Source: Kitasatospora sp. DSM 101779
Lineage (GTDB): Bacteria; Actinomycetota; Actinomycetes; Streptomycetales; Streptomycetaceae
Assembly: GCF_025655475.1 (NCBI RefSeq)
Contig: NZ_JAHTIK010000001.1
Span: 3,931,236-3,990,477, forward strand
Length of the DNA stretch: 59,242 nucleotides
Direction of reading: 5' to 3'
Numbering within the stretch: the first letter of the stretch is position 1; each line of letters starts with the position of its first letter. Position numbers and translations under genes: made by a program. Below, piece by piece: positions 7,488 to 15,537 of the stretch. Below the pieces are notes generated by a model, which worked only from the letters and a program-made list of their open reading frames with translations, was not told where the DNA came from and did no database searches.

Positions 7488-8324
7488 GTGAACGACACCC
7501 AGCACGCCCTGCAGACCCGCCACCTGGACGTCCCCGGTGGTCGCCTGGCGTACGACGACACCGAGCAGGGCACCGGCACCCCCGTCGTCCTGCTCCCCGG
7601 GATGCTCGACCTGCGGGCGGCCTACCGGCACCTGCACCCGCTGCTCACGGCCGCCGGACACCGGGTGATCACCATGGACCTGCGCGGCCTCGGCGAGTCC
7701 TCGACGGCATGGGACGACTACTCGCCGACCGCGATCGCCGGCGACGTCCGCGCCCTGCTCGACCACCTGGGCATCGAGCGCGCGGTGCTGGTCGGCAGCT
7801 CGTACACCGGCGCCACGGTCGTCCGGGTCGCCGCGGACGCGCCGGAGCGGGTCGCCGGGATCGTCCTGGTCGACGCCTTCTTCGAGAACTTCCCGCCGAA
7901 CCTGCTGCAGAAGGCGATGGTCGGCCTGCTCGGCCCGGCCGTCACCTGGTTCCCCGCACTGTGGGGCGCGGCCCAGAAGTTCTACTTCCCGACCGCGCGC
8001 CCGGCGGACTTCGACGCCTACCGGGCCCGGCTGGTCGCCGCCCTGAAGCAGCCGGGGCGCCGCCGGGCGGTCCGCGGCTACGTCCGCGGCGACTCCGCGC
8101 CGACCGGCTGGGGCGCCGACGTGCAGTGCCCGGCCCTGGTCGTCATGGGCAGCCGGGACCCGGACTTCCCCGACCCGGCGACGGTCGCCGAGCGGCAGGC
8201 CCGGGCCCTGCGGGGGCGTACGGTGATCATCGAGGGCGGCGGCCACTACCCGATGGCCGGGTACCCGCAGGCCACCGCCGACGCCCTGCTGCCCTTCCTG
8301 ACCGAAGTGAACGAGGTCGCCTGA
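7488..8324 (+). CDS. alpha/beta hydrolase
   Basis: A 278-aa hydrolase. The oxyanion segment is VVLLPGMLDLRAAYRHL, the nucleophile elbow is LVGSSYTGAT (GxSxxG), the acid is in MGSRDPDFPDPAT, and the base is in GGGHYPMAGYP. This is a complete catalytic triad of the epoxide hydrolase/haloperoxidase-like class. GTG at 7488 follows AAGGAGG. The gene overlaps the following tetR by one base (TGATG), so it is translationally coupled; the pair is preceded by a promoter with two dyads. Probably a detoxification enzyme induced by a TetR ligand, but the substrate is unknown. Confidence 0.85.
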   Translation: MNDTQHALQTRHLDVPGGRLAYDDTEQGTGTPVVLLPGMLDLRAAYRHLHPLLTAAGHRVITMDLRGLGESSTAWDDYSPTAIAGDVRALLDHLGIERAVLVGSSYTGATVVRVAADAPERVAGIVLVDAFFENFPPNLLQKAMVGLLGPAVTWFPALWGAAQKFYFPTARPADFDAYRARLVAALKQPGRRRAVRGYVRGDSAPTGWGADVQCPALVVMGSRDPDFPDPATVAERQARALRGRTVIIEGGGHYPMAGYPQATADALLPFLTEVNEVA

Positions 8325-8890
8325 TGCCCCGGGCCGGACTGACCCCCGCCGCCGTCGTCGACCGCGCGGTGGAACTCGTCGACGAGCAGGGCCCCGAGGC
8401 CCTCACCCTGGCCGCTGTCGCCGGCCGGGCGGGGGTGGCCACCCCCTCGCTCTACAAGCACGTCACCGGCGGACTGGCCGAGCTGCGCCGGCTGATCGCC
8501 GTCCGGGTCACCGACGAGCTGACCGAGCGGCTCTCCCGGGCGGTCCTCGGCCGCGGCGGCGACGAGGCGCTGGCCGCGCTGATCGACGCCTACGTCGAGT
8601 ACGCGGTGCAGTACCCCCACCGCTACGCGGCCCTGCCGCAGGCGCCGCAGGACGACCCGGCGTCGACCGCGGCGGCCGGCCGGCTGGTCGAGGTGATCCT
8701 GGCGGTGCTGCGTGGCTACGGACTGGCCGGCTCCGAGCTGATCCACGCCACCCGGACGGTCCGCGCCGCGGCGCACGGCTTCGCCTCGCTGAGCACCGCC
8801 GGCGGGTTCCGGCTGGCCGAGGACGTCGCGACCACCCGGCAGCGGCTCACCGGGGTGCTGGTCGCGGGCCTGCGCGACTGGCCGCGCTGA
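8324..8890 (+). CDS. TetR family transcriptional regulator (TetR_C_33-like)
   Basis: A 188-aa repressor. The N-terminal helix-turn-helix is LTLAAVAGRAGVATPSLYKHV with the standard TetR spacing. The ligand-binding half contains AYVEYAVQYPHRYAALPQAP and ends SLSTAGGFRLAEDVATTRQRLTGVLVAGL, typical of the WHG-like C-terminal domain in actinobacteria. It starts on the ATG overlapping the stop of the alpha/beta hydrolase gene, implying autoregulation through the dyads at 7416-7448. Confidence 0.85.
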   Translation: MPRAGLTPAAVVDRAVELVDEQGPEALTLAAVAGRAGVATPSLYKHVTGGLAELRRLIAVRVTDELTERLSRAVLGRGGDEALAALIDAYVEYAVQYPHRYAALPQAPQDDPASTAAAGRLVEVILAVLRGYGLAGSELIHATRTVRAAAHGFASLSTAGGFRLAEDVATTRQRLTGVLVAGLRDWPR

Positions 8891-8931
8891 ACCGCCCGTG
8901 ACCCGGCGGCGCCCCGCGCGTTGTGCAGGGC

Positions 8932-9120
8932 ATGAAGAAGCGCAGCATGCTCGCCTTTGCCTCGCTCGCCGTCGGCGTCGTCGCCTCGCTGACCGCCCCG
9001 AGCGCCCACGCCGACGCGCCGCAGCACCGCACCGGTGACGCCAGGACGGTCACCGGCACCGAACTCCCGGACACCGCCGCCGCCGCCGAGCAGGCCGCCG
9101 AGAACGCCGACCTCGCCTGA
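8932..9120 (+). CDS. small secreted protein, 62 aa
   Basis: Begins MKKRSMLAFASLAVGVVASL with a basic n-region, a hydrophobic core and a cleavage site likely after PSAHA. The remaining 30 or so residues are polar and acidic (TGTELPDTAAAAEQAAENADLA). No cysteine and no known domain. A GTG nine bases upstream is an alternative start. A 10-bp GC-rich hairpin follows at 9162-9185. Confidence 0.6.
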   Translation: MKKRSMLAFASLAVGVVASLTAPSAHADAPQHRTGDARTVTGTELPDTAAAAEQAAENADLA

Positions 9121-9161
9121 GCCCGGGCGGCCCGCCGCCGCCCGCTCTCCGCACCCCCACG

Positions 9162-9185
9162 GGCCCGCGCCGACCGGCGCGGGCC
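9162..9185 (+). terminator. GC-rich hairpin terminator after small secreted protein
   Basis: Stem GGCCCGCGCC / GGCGCGGGCC with a 4-nt loop GACC, in the gap between the small secreted protein and the thioesterase. Confidence 0.6.
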
Positions 9186-9301
9186 TCCGTGCTGTCCGGG
9201 GCCGCCCCGGTGTGCTCTCCGGCACGGGCCCACCGGGTTGACGCGGGACGGGTCCGCGACGGAAGGTGCTGGAACACTCCGCCCCGCACCAGGACCGCGC
9301 C

Positions 9302-9727
9302 ATGGACACCCTCACCGACCGACTCCGCAGCAACCTCGACGGCCAGCCGATGCTGGCGACCCTGGGGGTGGAGATCGTCGAGCTGTCCCGCGGCCGCGTG
9401 GTGCTCGACCTGCCCGTGCGGCCCGGGGTGACCCAGCAGAACGGGTTCGTGCACGCCGGCGCCATCTCCACGCTCGCCGACGCGGCGGCCGGGGCGGCCG
9501 CGCTCTCCCTGATGCCCGAGGGCAAGGACGTACTGAGCGTGGAGTTCAAGCTCAACCTGCTCAGCCCCGGGGTGGGCGAGCGGCTGCGGGCCACCGGCAC
9601 CGTCGTCCGCAGCGGACGGACCGTCACCGTGGTCGGCGCCGAGGTGCGATCGGTCACCGGCGGCGTCCCCGGCAAGGAGGTCGCGCTGCTCCAGGGCACG
9701 ATGATCGCCGTGGAGCACGCCCCGTGA
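9302..9727 (+). CDS. PaaI family hotdog thioesterase
   Basis: A 141-aa single hotdog domain. The signature helix region QQNGFVHAGAISTLADAAAGAAALS contains the G-x-x-HAG-x-x-x-x-x-x-D catalytic segment of PaaI-like acyl-CoA thioesterases. DVLSVEFKLNLLSPGVGERLRATGTVV and SGRTVTVVGAEV follow as the usual beta strands. The family hydrolyses aryl- or acyl-CoA thioesters in the cytosol. ATG at 9302 is chosen; a GTG at 9266 would add 12 residues. Confidence 0.87.
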   Translation: MDTLTDRLRSNLDGQPMLATLGVEIVELSRGRVVLDLPVRPGVTQQNGFVHAGAISTLADAAAGAAALSLMPEGKDVLSVEFKLNLLSPGVGERLRATGTVVRSGRTVTVVGAEVRSVTGGVPGKEVALLQGTMIAVEHAP

Positions 9728-9867
9728 CCGCGGCCGGCGCCGAGCGGAACAACACTGTCACCGAATCGGGACACCGGCTGCCGTCCGGCGGGGTAGGCCT
9801 GGAAGTGGACGGCCCGCACCGGCCCCGGTCCGGCGCCAGCCGGCAGGAACACGGAGGACGTGGAGAG

Positions 9868-10083
9868 ATGACGCAGACGGCCCGCAGCACCGTGCCCGCC
9901 ACCCGGCTCATCCCCGGCCAGCGCCCGCCGGTCGAGCCGCCGGTCGTCCCGGCCGCCGCCGAGCCCGGTACCGGCGCGGTCGCCGCGCTGCGCCGCGCGG
10001 TCGCGGTGGCCCGCGGACTGCGCACCCTGCGGCCGGTGCCGGCGCGCTCCCAGGAGCCCTACGGCGAGGTCGACGGCCAGTGA
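9868..10083 (+). CDS. small hypothetical protein, 71 aa
   Basis: Starts at an ATG preceded by GGAGAG. The proline/alanine-rich N-terminal half is followed by AVAALRRAVAVARGLRTLRPVPARS, a possible amphipathic helix. No domain is recognised. It stands alone, 140 bp after the thioesterase and about 106 bp before the conservon, in a region with strong coding bias. Confidence 0.4.
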   Translation: MTQTARSTVPATRLIPGQRPPVEPPVVPAAAEPGTGAVAALRRAVAVARGLRTLRPVPARSQEPYGEVDGQ

Positions 10084-10085
10084 GG

Positions 10086-10178
10086 ATTGACGCGTCATCA
10101 TGCGGCAATCCGCGCGATTGACGCGTTCAGATCACCATTCCGGTGATCTGTTCACACATACGTAGGATCATCATCCTA
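10086..10178. promoter_or_regulatory. repeat-rich control region upstream of the conservon
   Basis: Three kinds of repeat are packed here. There is a direct repeat ATTGACGCGT (10086 and 10117). A perfect 9-bp inverted repeat CAGATCACC-ATTCC-GGTGATCTG lies at 10128-10150. A 6-bp inverted repeat TAGGAT-CATC-ATCCTA lies at 10163-10178, just before the cvnA start at 10190. The density suggests operators for one or more regulators of the operon. Confidence 0.6.
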
Positions 10179-10189
10179 GAATTCGCCGC

Positions 10190-11530
10190 GTGACGATGTC
10201 TCAGTGGTGCGCAGCGGCAGCCGTTGTCCTCGCCGTCCCCGCGGTCCTGACCGCCGCGAGGTACCGGGCCGTCACCCGCACCCTGCGCCGCCGGCTCGAC
10301 GAGCAGCAGCACGAACTCGACTCGCTGCGCGGCCGGTTGGCCGGCGAGCTGGCCCGGCGCAGCGCCGAGAGCGCGGCCGTCCAGCGCGAGCAGGAGCTCA
10401 CCGCCGGCACCCAGCGCGCCTTCCTCAGCGTCGCCCGCCGCATCCTGGTGATGGCTCACGACCAGCAGGCCGGGCTGGACGAGATGGAGCGCAACCACGA
10501 CGACCCCGTGCTGCTGGAGGGGCTGCTCAAGGCCGACCACGCCGCCGCCCAACAGGCCCGGCTGGCCCAGACCCTGGCGGTGCTGTGCGGGGCCCGGGCA
10601 GGGCGGCACTGGCCCGAGCCGGTCGCGCTGGAGGACGTCGTCCGCGGCGCCCAGTCGCGCATCCTCCCCTTCCAGCGCGTCGTGGTGCGCAGCCGGATGG
10701 AGACCGCGGTGGTCGGCGCCGCCGCGGAGGCGCTGATCCACGCGGTCGCCGAGCTGCTGGACAACGCCACCCGCTACTCCCCGCCCAGCACCCAGGTGTT
10801 CGTCACGCTGATGCCGGTGCACAACGGCGCCGTGATCGAGATCGACGACGCCGGTGTCGGCATGCCCGAGGGCGCGGTGGACAAGGCCGCCGCGGCGCTG
10901 GCCGGCGGGGGCGGGCTGGAGGTCTCCCGGCTGGGCGAGGTGCCGCAGCTGGGCCTCGCCGCGGTCGGCCGGCTGGCCGAGCAGTACGGGTTCCGGGTCA
11001 CGCTCAGCTCCGCGCCCTCGCCGTACGGCGGCGTGCGGGTGGTCCTCCTGCTGCCGAACGCGCTGCTCACCGAGCCGCTGCCGCAGTCGCCGACCGTCCC
11101 GGCCGCCGTCGCCCCGGCACCCCCGGCACCGGCACCGACACCGACACCGACACCGGCTGCCACCGCAGCCCCCGCCGCGGCACCGGCCCCGCAGGCAGCG
11201 CCCGCCGACGGCACACTCCCGCGCCGCACCAATCGCCGCCGCGCCGCCCCCGCGCCCGGACGGCACGCCACCGAGCAGCCCGCCGCCGTACCGCAGCGCT
11301 CGGCCCGGGAAGCGCAGGCCTTCATGGCGCTCTTCCAGGCCGGCACCGCCAGCGGCCGGTCGGCGACCGGCCGCACCGTTCAGGACCAGCAGAATCCGCA
11401 GCACCAGCAGGACCAGCAGGACCAGCAGCACGGCACTCCGGCCGAGCCCGCCCCCGGGCCGACCGGGACGCTTCCCGCCTCCCCCCAACACCCCCTGCGC
11501 GCAGGAGAGTTCTATGACCACCAATCCTGA
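10190..11530 (+). CDS. cvnA: CvnA, conservon histidine-kinase-like ATPase
   Basis: A 446-aa membrane-anchored sensor. It has a short N-terminal helix (VVLAVPAVLTAARYR), a coiled-coil-like segment with heptads around 30-70, and a DHp-like stretch RILVMAHDQQAGLDEMERNHDDP. A GHKL ATPase domain follows, with N box AVAELLDNATRYSPP, G1 box IEIDDAGVGMP and G2-like LGLAAVGRLAEQYG. The last 140 residues are a proline/alanine/glutamine-rich tail. In conservons CvnA associates with CvnB, C and D in a membrane complex that resembles a eukaryotic G-protein-coupled system. It overlaps cvnB by 17 bp. Confidence 0.92.
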   Translation: MTMSQWCAAAAVVLAVPAVLTAARYRAVTRTLRRRLDEQQHELDSLRGRLAGELARRSAESAAVQREQELTAGTQRAFLSVARRILVMAHDQQAGLDEMERNHDDPVLLEGLLKADHAAAQQARLAQTLAVLCGARAGRHWPEPVALEDVVRGAQSRILPFQRVVVRSRMETAVVGAAAEALIHAVAELLDNATRYSPPSTQVFVTLMPVHNGAVIEIDDAGVGMPEGAVDKAAAALAGGGGLEVSRLGEVPQLGLAAVGRLAEQYGFRVTLSSAPSPYGGVRVVLLLPNALLTEPLPQSPTVPAAVAPAPPAPAPTPTPTPAATAAPAAAPAPQAAPADGTLPRRTNRRRAAPAPGRHATEQPAAVPQRSAREAQAFMALFQAGTASGRSATGRTVQDQQNPQHQQDQQDQQHGTPAEPAPGPTGTLPASPQHPLRAGEFYDHQS

Positions 11531-11927
11531 TCTCGGCTGGCTTCTCGCGGACATCGTCGCCGTTCCCGAGGTACGGCACGCCGTCGTGGTGTCCAACGAC
11601 GGCCTGGAGATCGGCCGCAGTGCCAGGATCGGCCGTGACGACGCCGAACGGCTCGCCGCCGCCTGCTCCGGACTGCAGTCGCTCGCCCGCGGCGTGGCGC
11701 AGGGCTTCGGCGGGCCGGGCAGCGCGACCCGGCAGATCGTCGTCGAGTACGGCGGCGGCTACCTGTTCATCGTCGCGGCCGGCGCCGGCGCCCACCTCGC
11801 GGTGGTCACCGGTGAGGCGGTCGACGCCGGGCTGGTTGCCTACCAGATGCAGGTGATGGTCGAGCGGATCGGCACCCACCTGACCAGTCCGCCCCGGATC
11901 GAGCAGGCGGCCGGGGACGCGCGGTGA
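11514..11927 (+). CDS. cvnB: CvnB, roadblock/LC7 domain protein
   Basis: A 137-aa roadblock/LC7 protein, the presumed regulator of the CvnD GTPase. Features include LGWLLADIVAVPEVRHAVVVSNDGLEIGRS, the conserved first strand-turn-strand of the family, then RLAAACSGLQSLARGVAQGFGG, and LFIVAAGAGAHLAVVTGEAVDAGLV. ATG start lies inside the end of cvnA behind GGAGAG. The stop overlaps the cvnC GTG, so the genes are translationally coupled. Confidence 0.93.
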   Translation: MTTNPDLGWLLADIVAVPEVRHAVVVSNDGLEIGRSARIGRDDAERLAAACSGLQSLARGVAQGFGGPGSATRQIVVEYGGGYLFIVAAGAGAHLAVVTGEAVDAGLVAYQMQVMVERIGTHLTSPPRIEQAAGDAR

Positions 11928-12292
11928 GCGGCCCGGTCCGGCCGTACGTGATCACGGGCGGCCGGAGCCGGCCCAGCCGGAACGTCCTGGCACTGGAGAG
12001 CCTGGTCTCCACCGTGCCCGGGGCCGACACCGGCGAGGCCGAGCTCAACCGGGAACACCAGCGCATCCTGGCGCTCTGCGGGCGGCTGCTCGCGATCGCC
12101 GAGATCGCCGCCCACCTGCACCTGCCGCTCAGCGTGGTGAAGGTACTGGTCGGCGATCTCTGGGACCTCGGCGCCGTCCAGGTCCTGCCCCCGGCGACCG
12201 CCGTCCACCGGCCGCCGGACGTCCCGCAGGCCGAGCGCCTGCCCACGTCGCTCCTCGAGGAGGTACTCGTTGGCCTCCGCCAACTCCGCTGA
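11924..12292 (+). CDS. cvnC: CvnC, DUF742 protein
   Basis: A 122-aa DUF742 protein. Recognisable features are VRPYVITGGRSRPS near the N-terminus, and a winged-helix-like segment ILALCGRLLAIAEIAAHLHLPLSVVKVLVGDLWDLGAV. The family is the third conservon component and has a predicted DNA-binding fold, although its role is believed to be within the membrane-associated complex. The GTG start overlaps the cvnB stop, and its end overlaps the TTG start of cvnD by 23 bp. Confidence 0.93.
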   Translation: MSGPVRPYVITGGRSRPSRNVLALESLVSTVPGADTGEAELNREHQRILALCGRLLAIAEIAAHLHLPLSVVKVLVGDLWDLGAVQVLPPATAVHRPPDVPQAERLPTSLLEEVLVGLRQLR

Positions 12293-12872
12293 GCCGTCCT
12301 ATCTGCCCTCCACCGTGCAGGGCGCCGTCAAGGTCCTCGTCACCGGCCCCTTCGGCGTCGGCAAGACCACCCTCGTCGGGTCGCTCAGCGAGATCGCGCC
12401 GCTGCGCACCGAGGAGACCATGACCGCGGCCGGCGTCGGCATCGACGACCTCACCGGCCGGACGGGCAAGACCACCACCACCGTCGCCCTCGACTTCGGC
12501 CGGATCACCCTCAACCCGCAGCTCGCGCTCTACCTGTTCGGCACTCCCGGCCAGCAGCGTTTCTGGCCGCTGTGGGAGGACCTCTCGCGCGGCGCGCTCG
12601 GCGCGATCGCCCTGGTGGACACCCGCCGGATCGGTGAGAGCTTCGACGTGCTCGGCCAACTCGAGGAGCAGGGAATCCCGTTCGCCGTCGCGGTCAACGT
12701 CTTCCCGGACACCGTGCACCACTCCGAGCAGGAGCTGCGCGACGCGCTCGACCTGCTGCCCGACGTGCCGATCCTGCACTGCGACGCCCGCGACCGGCAG
12801 GCCGCCTACGACGTGCTGATCGACTTCGTCGCCCATCTGCACGCCACCGCCGTACTGGAGCTCCAGCCATGA
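12270..12872 (+). CDS. cvnD: CvnD, conservon GTPase
   Basis: A 200-aa small GTPase. P-loop VTGPFGVGKTTLVGSLSE (G1), a switch threonine in RTGKTTTTVALDF (G2), FGTPGQQRFW (G3, DxxG-like with TPGQ), and VAVNVFPD (G4-like, where the usual NKxD is altered, as is common in this family). It starts with TTG at 12270. CvnD is the GTP switch, controlled by CvnB. Its stop overlaps the P450 start as ATGA. Confidence 0.93.
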   Translation: MASANSAEPSYLPSTVQGAVKVLVTGPFGVGKTTLVGSLSEIAPLRTEETMTAAGVGIDDLTGRTGKTTTTVALDFGRITLNPQLALYLFGTPGQQRFWPLWEDLSRGALGAIALVDTRRIGESFDVLGQLEEQGIPFAVAVNVFPDTVHHSEQELRDALDLLPDVPILHCDARDRQAAYDVLIDFVAHLHATAVLELQP

Positions 12873-14296
12873 CCACCCCCCTGCCGGAGACCGGGCCGGT
12901 GCCGCCGCCGGGCTGCCCGATGCACCAGGCCGGCGGCGGCCGCCCCGCGCCGCTGTACGGCCAGGCGGTCTCCGACGATCCGCACGGCCTGTACGCCCGG
13001 CTCCGCGAGCAGTACGGGCCGGTCGCGCCGATCGAGCTGGAGCCCGGCGTGGAGGCCTGGCTCGTCCTCGGCTACCCGGAGCTGCTCGAACTCACCCGCA
13101 ACGAGGCGCTGTTCTCCAAGGACTCGCGGCGCTGGCGGGTCGCCAGGGAGTGCCGGCTCGCCGCGGACTCCAGGCTGCTGCCGATGACCGCCTGGCGGCC
13201 CACCCTGCTCAACCTGGACGGCGCCGAGCACCAGCGGCTGCGCGCCGCAGTCGCCGACACCCTGGCCCGGATCGACCACCGGCAGCTGCGCACCACCACC
13301 GAGGCGGCGGCCAACGCACTGATCGACGGCTGGGGCCCGGACGGCACCGCCGACCTGATCGCCCAGTACGCCCGCAGGCTGCCGCTGCTGGTCTTCACCC
13401 AGCTGCTCGGCCTGCCCGCCGAGGCCGGCCCCCACCTGATCGAGCTGATCAGCCACTTCGTCGACAGCAGCGAGAAGTCGGTGCGGGCCAACGCCGAATT
13501 CCAGGCGATCCTGGTCGACCTGGTGCGGCGCCGCCGCGAGCAGCCCGGCGCCGACCTCACCTCCTGGCTGCTGGCGCACCAGGCGGGCCTCACCGACGAG
13601 GAGGCGGTGCACCACCTCGTGGTGATCCTGGTCGCGGGCAACGAGACCACCATCAACTGGACGGGCAACGCGCTGCGGCTGCTGCTGACCGACCGCCGGT
13701 TCCGCTCCACCCTGACCGGCGGCCGGCTCAGCGTCTCTGACGCGCTGGACGAGGTGCTCTGGCGCGACCCGCCGACGCAGAACTTCCCCGGCCGGTGGGC
13801 GACCGGCGACACCGTGCTCGGCGGCCAGTACATCAGCGCCGGCGACATGCTGGTGCTCGGCCTCGCCGGGGCGAACGCCGACCCGGCGGTGCACGGCCCG
13901 GACGGCATCGGCGGCAACCGGGCCCACCTCGCCTGGGGTGCCGGGCGGCACGTCTGCCCGGCCCAGCACCCGGCGCGGCTGATCGTCGAGACCGCCGTCG
14001 AGACCCTGCTGCACCGGCTGCCCGACCTGCAGCTCGCGGTGCCGGCGGCCGAGTTGAAGTGGCGGCCGTCGCCCTGGTCGCGCGCCCTGGTCGACCTGCC
14101 GGTGCTCTACAGCGCGTTCACCCCGCCCCGCCCCGCCGCCGCGTCCGAAAGGCCGACATGGACACCGCCGACCGTCCCGCCCCCGTCAGACTCGACCCCT
14201 TCGGACGCGACCAGCACACCGAGAACGCCCTCCTCCGGGAAGCCGGGCCGGCGGTCCTGGTGGAACTCCCTGGCGGGGTGGTGGTCTGGGCGATAA
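12869..14296 (+). CDS. conservon-linked cytochrome P450, CYP157-like, lacking the ExxR arginine
   Basis: A 475-aa P450. I-helix motif VAGNETTINW; K-helix DALDEVLWRDPP where the normally invariant ExxR reads E295-V-L-W298; heme loop WGAGRHVCPAQ with C363 as thiolate. Loss of the K-helix arginine is the known peculiarity of family CYP157, whose members sit beside conservons in Streptomyces, so the match is strong. About 50 extra residues at the C-terminus (after STAFTPPRPAA-type end, rich in S/P/T) run 139 bp into the next P450 gene in another frame, longer than usual. It overlaps cvnD by ATGA. Confidence 0.9.
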   Translation: MTTPLPETGPVPPPGCPMHQAGGGRPAPLYGQAVSDDPHGLYARLREQYGPVAPIELEPGVEAWLVLGYPELLELTRNEALFSKDSRRWRVARECRLAADSRLLPMTAWRPTLLNLDGAEHQRLRAAVADTLARIDHRQLRTTTEAAANALIDGWGPDGTADLIAQYARRLPLLVFTQLLGLPAEAGPHLIELISHFVDSSEKSVRANAEFQAILVDLVRRRREQPGADLTSWLLAHQAGLTDEEAVHHLVVILVAGNETTINWTGNALRLLLTDRRFRSTLTGGRLSVSDALDEVLWRDPPTQNFPGRWATGDTVLGGQYISAGDMLVLGLAGANADPAVHGPDGIGGNRAHLAWGAGRHVCPAQHPARLIVETAVETLLHRLPDLQLAVPAAELKWRPSPWSRALVDLPVLYSAFTPPRPAAASERPTWTPPTVPPPSDSTPSDATSTPRTPSSGKPGRRSWWNSLAGWWSGR

Positions 14297-15369
14297 CCCA
14301 CCACGACACCCTGCAGGAGCTGCTCGCCGACCCGCGGGTCGGCAAGAACGCGCAGCTGTGGACGACCTTCCGCGAGGGTCGGCTGCCCGAGGGCTGGCCG
14401 CTGCTCAACTTCGTCACGGTGCCCGGCATGGTCACCGCGGACGGCGCCGACCACCGACGGCTGCGCGGCCTGGTCACCCAGGCGTTCACCCCGCGCCGGA
14501 TCGCCGAGCTCGCGCCCGCGATCGAGGCCCGCGCCGAACGGCTGCTCGACCGACTGGCCGGGCTGGAGGGCGAGTTCGACCTGCGGGAGCACTTCGCCTA
14601 CCCGCTGCCGATGCAGGTCATCGGCGAACTCCTCGGCCTGGACGTGGAGCAGCAGGACGGGCTGCACGAACTGTCCGACACCCTGGTGTCCAGTTCGGCG
14701 ACCCCGCAGGCCGCGATCGCGGCCCAGCAGGGCCTGTTCGCGCTGCTCGGCTCGGTGATCGCCGCCAAGCGGGAGAAGCCGGGCGACGACCTCACCACCG
14801 ACCTCATCGCCGCCCGCGAGGAGGGCGACCGGCTCTCCGAGCAGGAGCTGGTGGGCACCCTGCTGCTGATGCTGGTGGCCGGGCACGAGACCACGCTGAA
14901 CCTGATCACCAACGCGGTGCGGGCGCTGCTGGCCCACCCGGACCAGCTGCGGCTGGTGCTGGACGGGAAGGCCACCTGGTCGGCGGTGGTCGAGGAGACG
15001 CTGCGCTACGACTCGCCGGTCGGCCAGTTCCCGCTGCGCTACGCGGCCGAGGACATCGCGGTCGGCGGGGTGCTGATCCGCCGCGGCGAGGCGCTGCTGG
15101 CCTCGTACGCGGCCGCCGGGCGGGACTCCGGGCACCACCCGGAGGCGGACCGGTTCGACCTCACCCGGGCGCCGTCGCGGCACCTGTCCTTCGGGCACGG
15201 GCCGCACTTCTGCCTGGGCGCCGGGCTGGCCCGGCTGGAGGCGGAGACCGCGCTGCGCGGCCTGTTCGGCCGCTACCCGACGCTGGTGGCGGCGGACGGG
15301 CCGGCCCCCGAGCCGATCGCCTCGTTCGTCTCCAACAGCGTGCGGAAGCTGCCGGTGCGGGTCGGCTGA
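14158..15369 (+). CDS. cytochrome P450, CYP154-like
   Basis: A 403-aa P450 with canonical motifs: I-helix VAGHETTLN, K-helix EETLRYDSP (E280 and R283), heme loop FGHGPHFCLGAGLARLE (C352). CYP154 enzymes hydroxylate steroids, flavonoids or macrolide-like molecules in vitro; the physiological substrate is rarely known. The pairing CYP157-CYP154 behind cvnABCD matches the S. coelicolor arrangement. The ATG at 14158 lies inside the preceding gene (139-bp overlap), and the second residues DTADRPAPVRLDPFG fit the usual CYP154 N-terminus, supporting this start. Confidence 0.9.
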   Translation: MDTADRPAPVRLDPFGRDQHTENALLREAGPAVLVELPGGVVVWAITHHDTLQELLADPRVGKNAQLWTTFREGRLPEGWPLLNFVTVPGMVTADGADHRRLRGLVTQAFTPRRIAELAPAIEARAERLLDRLAGLEGEFDLREHFAYPLPMQVIGELLGLDVEQQDGLHELSDTLVSSSATPQAAIAAQQGLFALLGSVIAAKREKPGDDLTTDLIAAREEGDRLSEQELVGTLLLMLVAGHETTLNLITNAVRALLAHPDQLRLVLDGKATWSAVVEETLRYDSPVGQFPLRYAAEDIAVGGVLIRRGEALLASYAAAGRDSGHHPEADRFDLTRAPSRHLSFGHGPHFCLGAGLARLEAETALRGLFGRYPTLVAADGPAPEPIASFVSNSVRKLPVRVG

Positions 15370-15423
15370 CGCCGTCCGGCCCCGCCAGGAGCGGTCTTCA
15401 GAGGGCGCTCGGGGGGGCGGTTC

Positions 15424-15535
15424 AGGGGCGTGGGGAACTGCGCGGTCCGGGACTGGGCATCGTGACGAATTCGGGCAAGGCCCTGGTTCGTACGGCGAGC
15501 CGCATCCGAGTCGCGCAGTTCCCCGCCCCCCTTGT
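15424..15535. repeat. long inverted repeat of the GGGGAACTGCGCG type (REP-like/terminator)
   Basis: Left arm AGGGGCGTGGGGAACTGCGCG (about 15424-15444) and right arm CGCGCAGTTCCCCGCCCC (about 15513-15530) are near-perfect complements about 70 bp apart. This sequence family recurs between genes in streptomycetes. Here it separates the convergent CYP154 and tetR genes and may terminate both. Confidence 0.75.
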
Positions 15536-15537
15536 GG

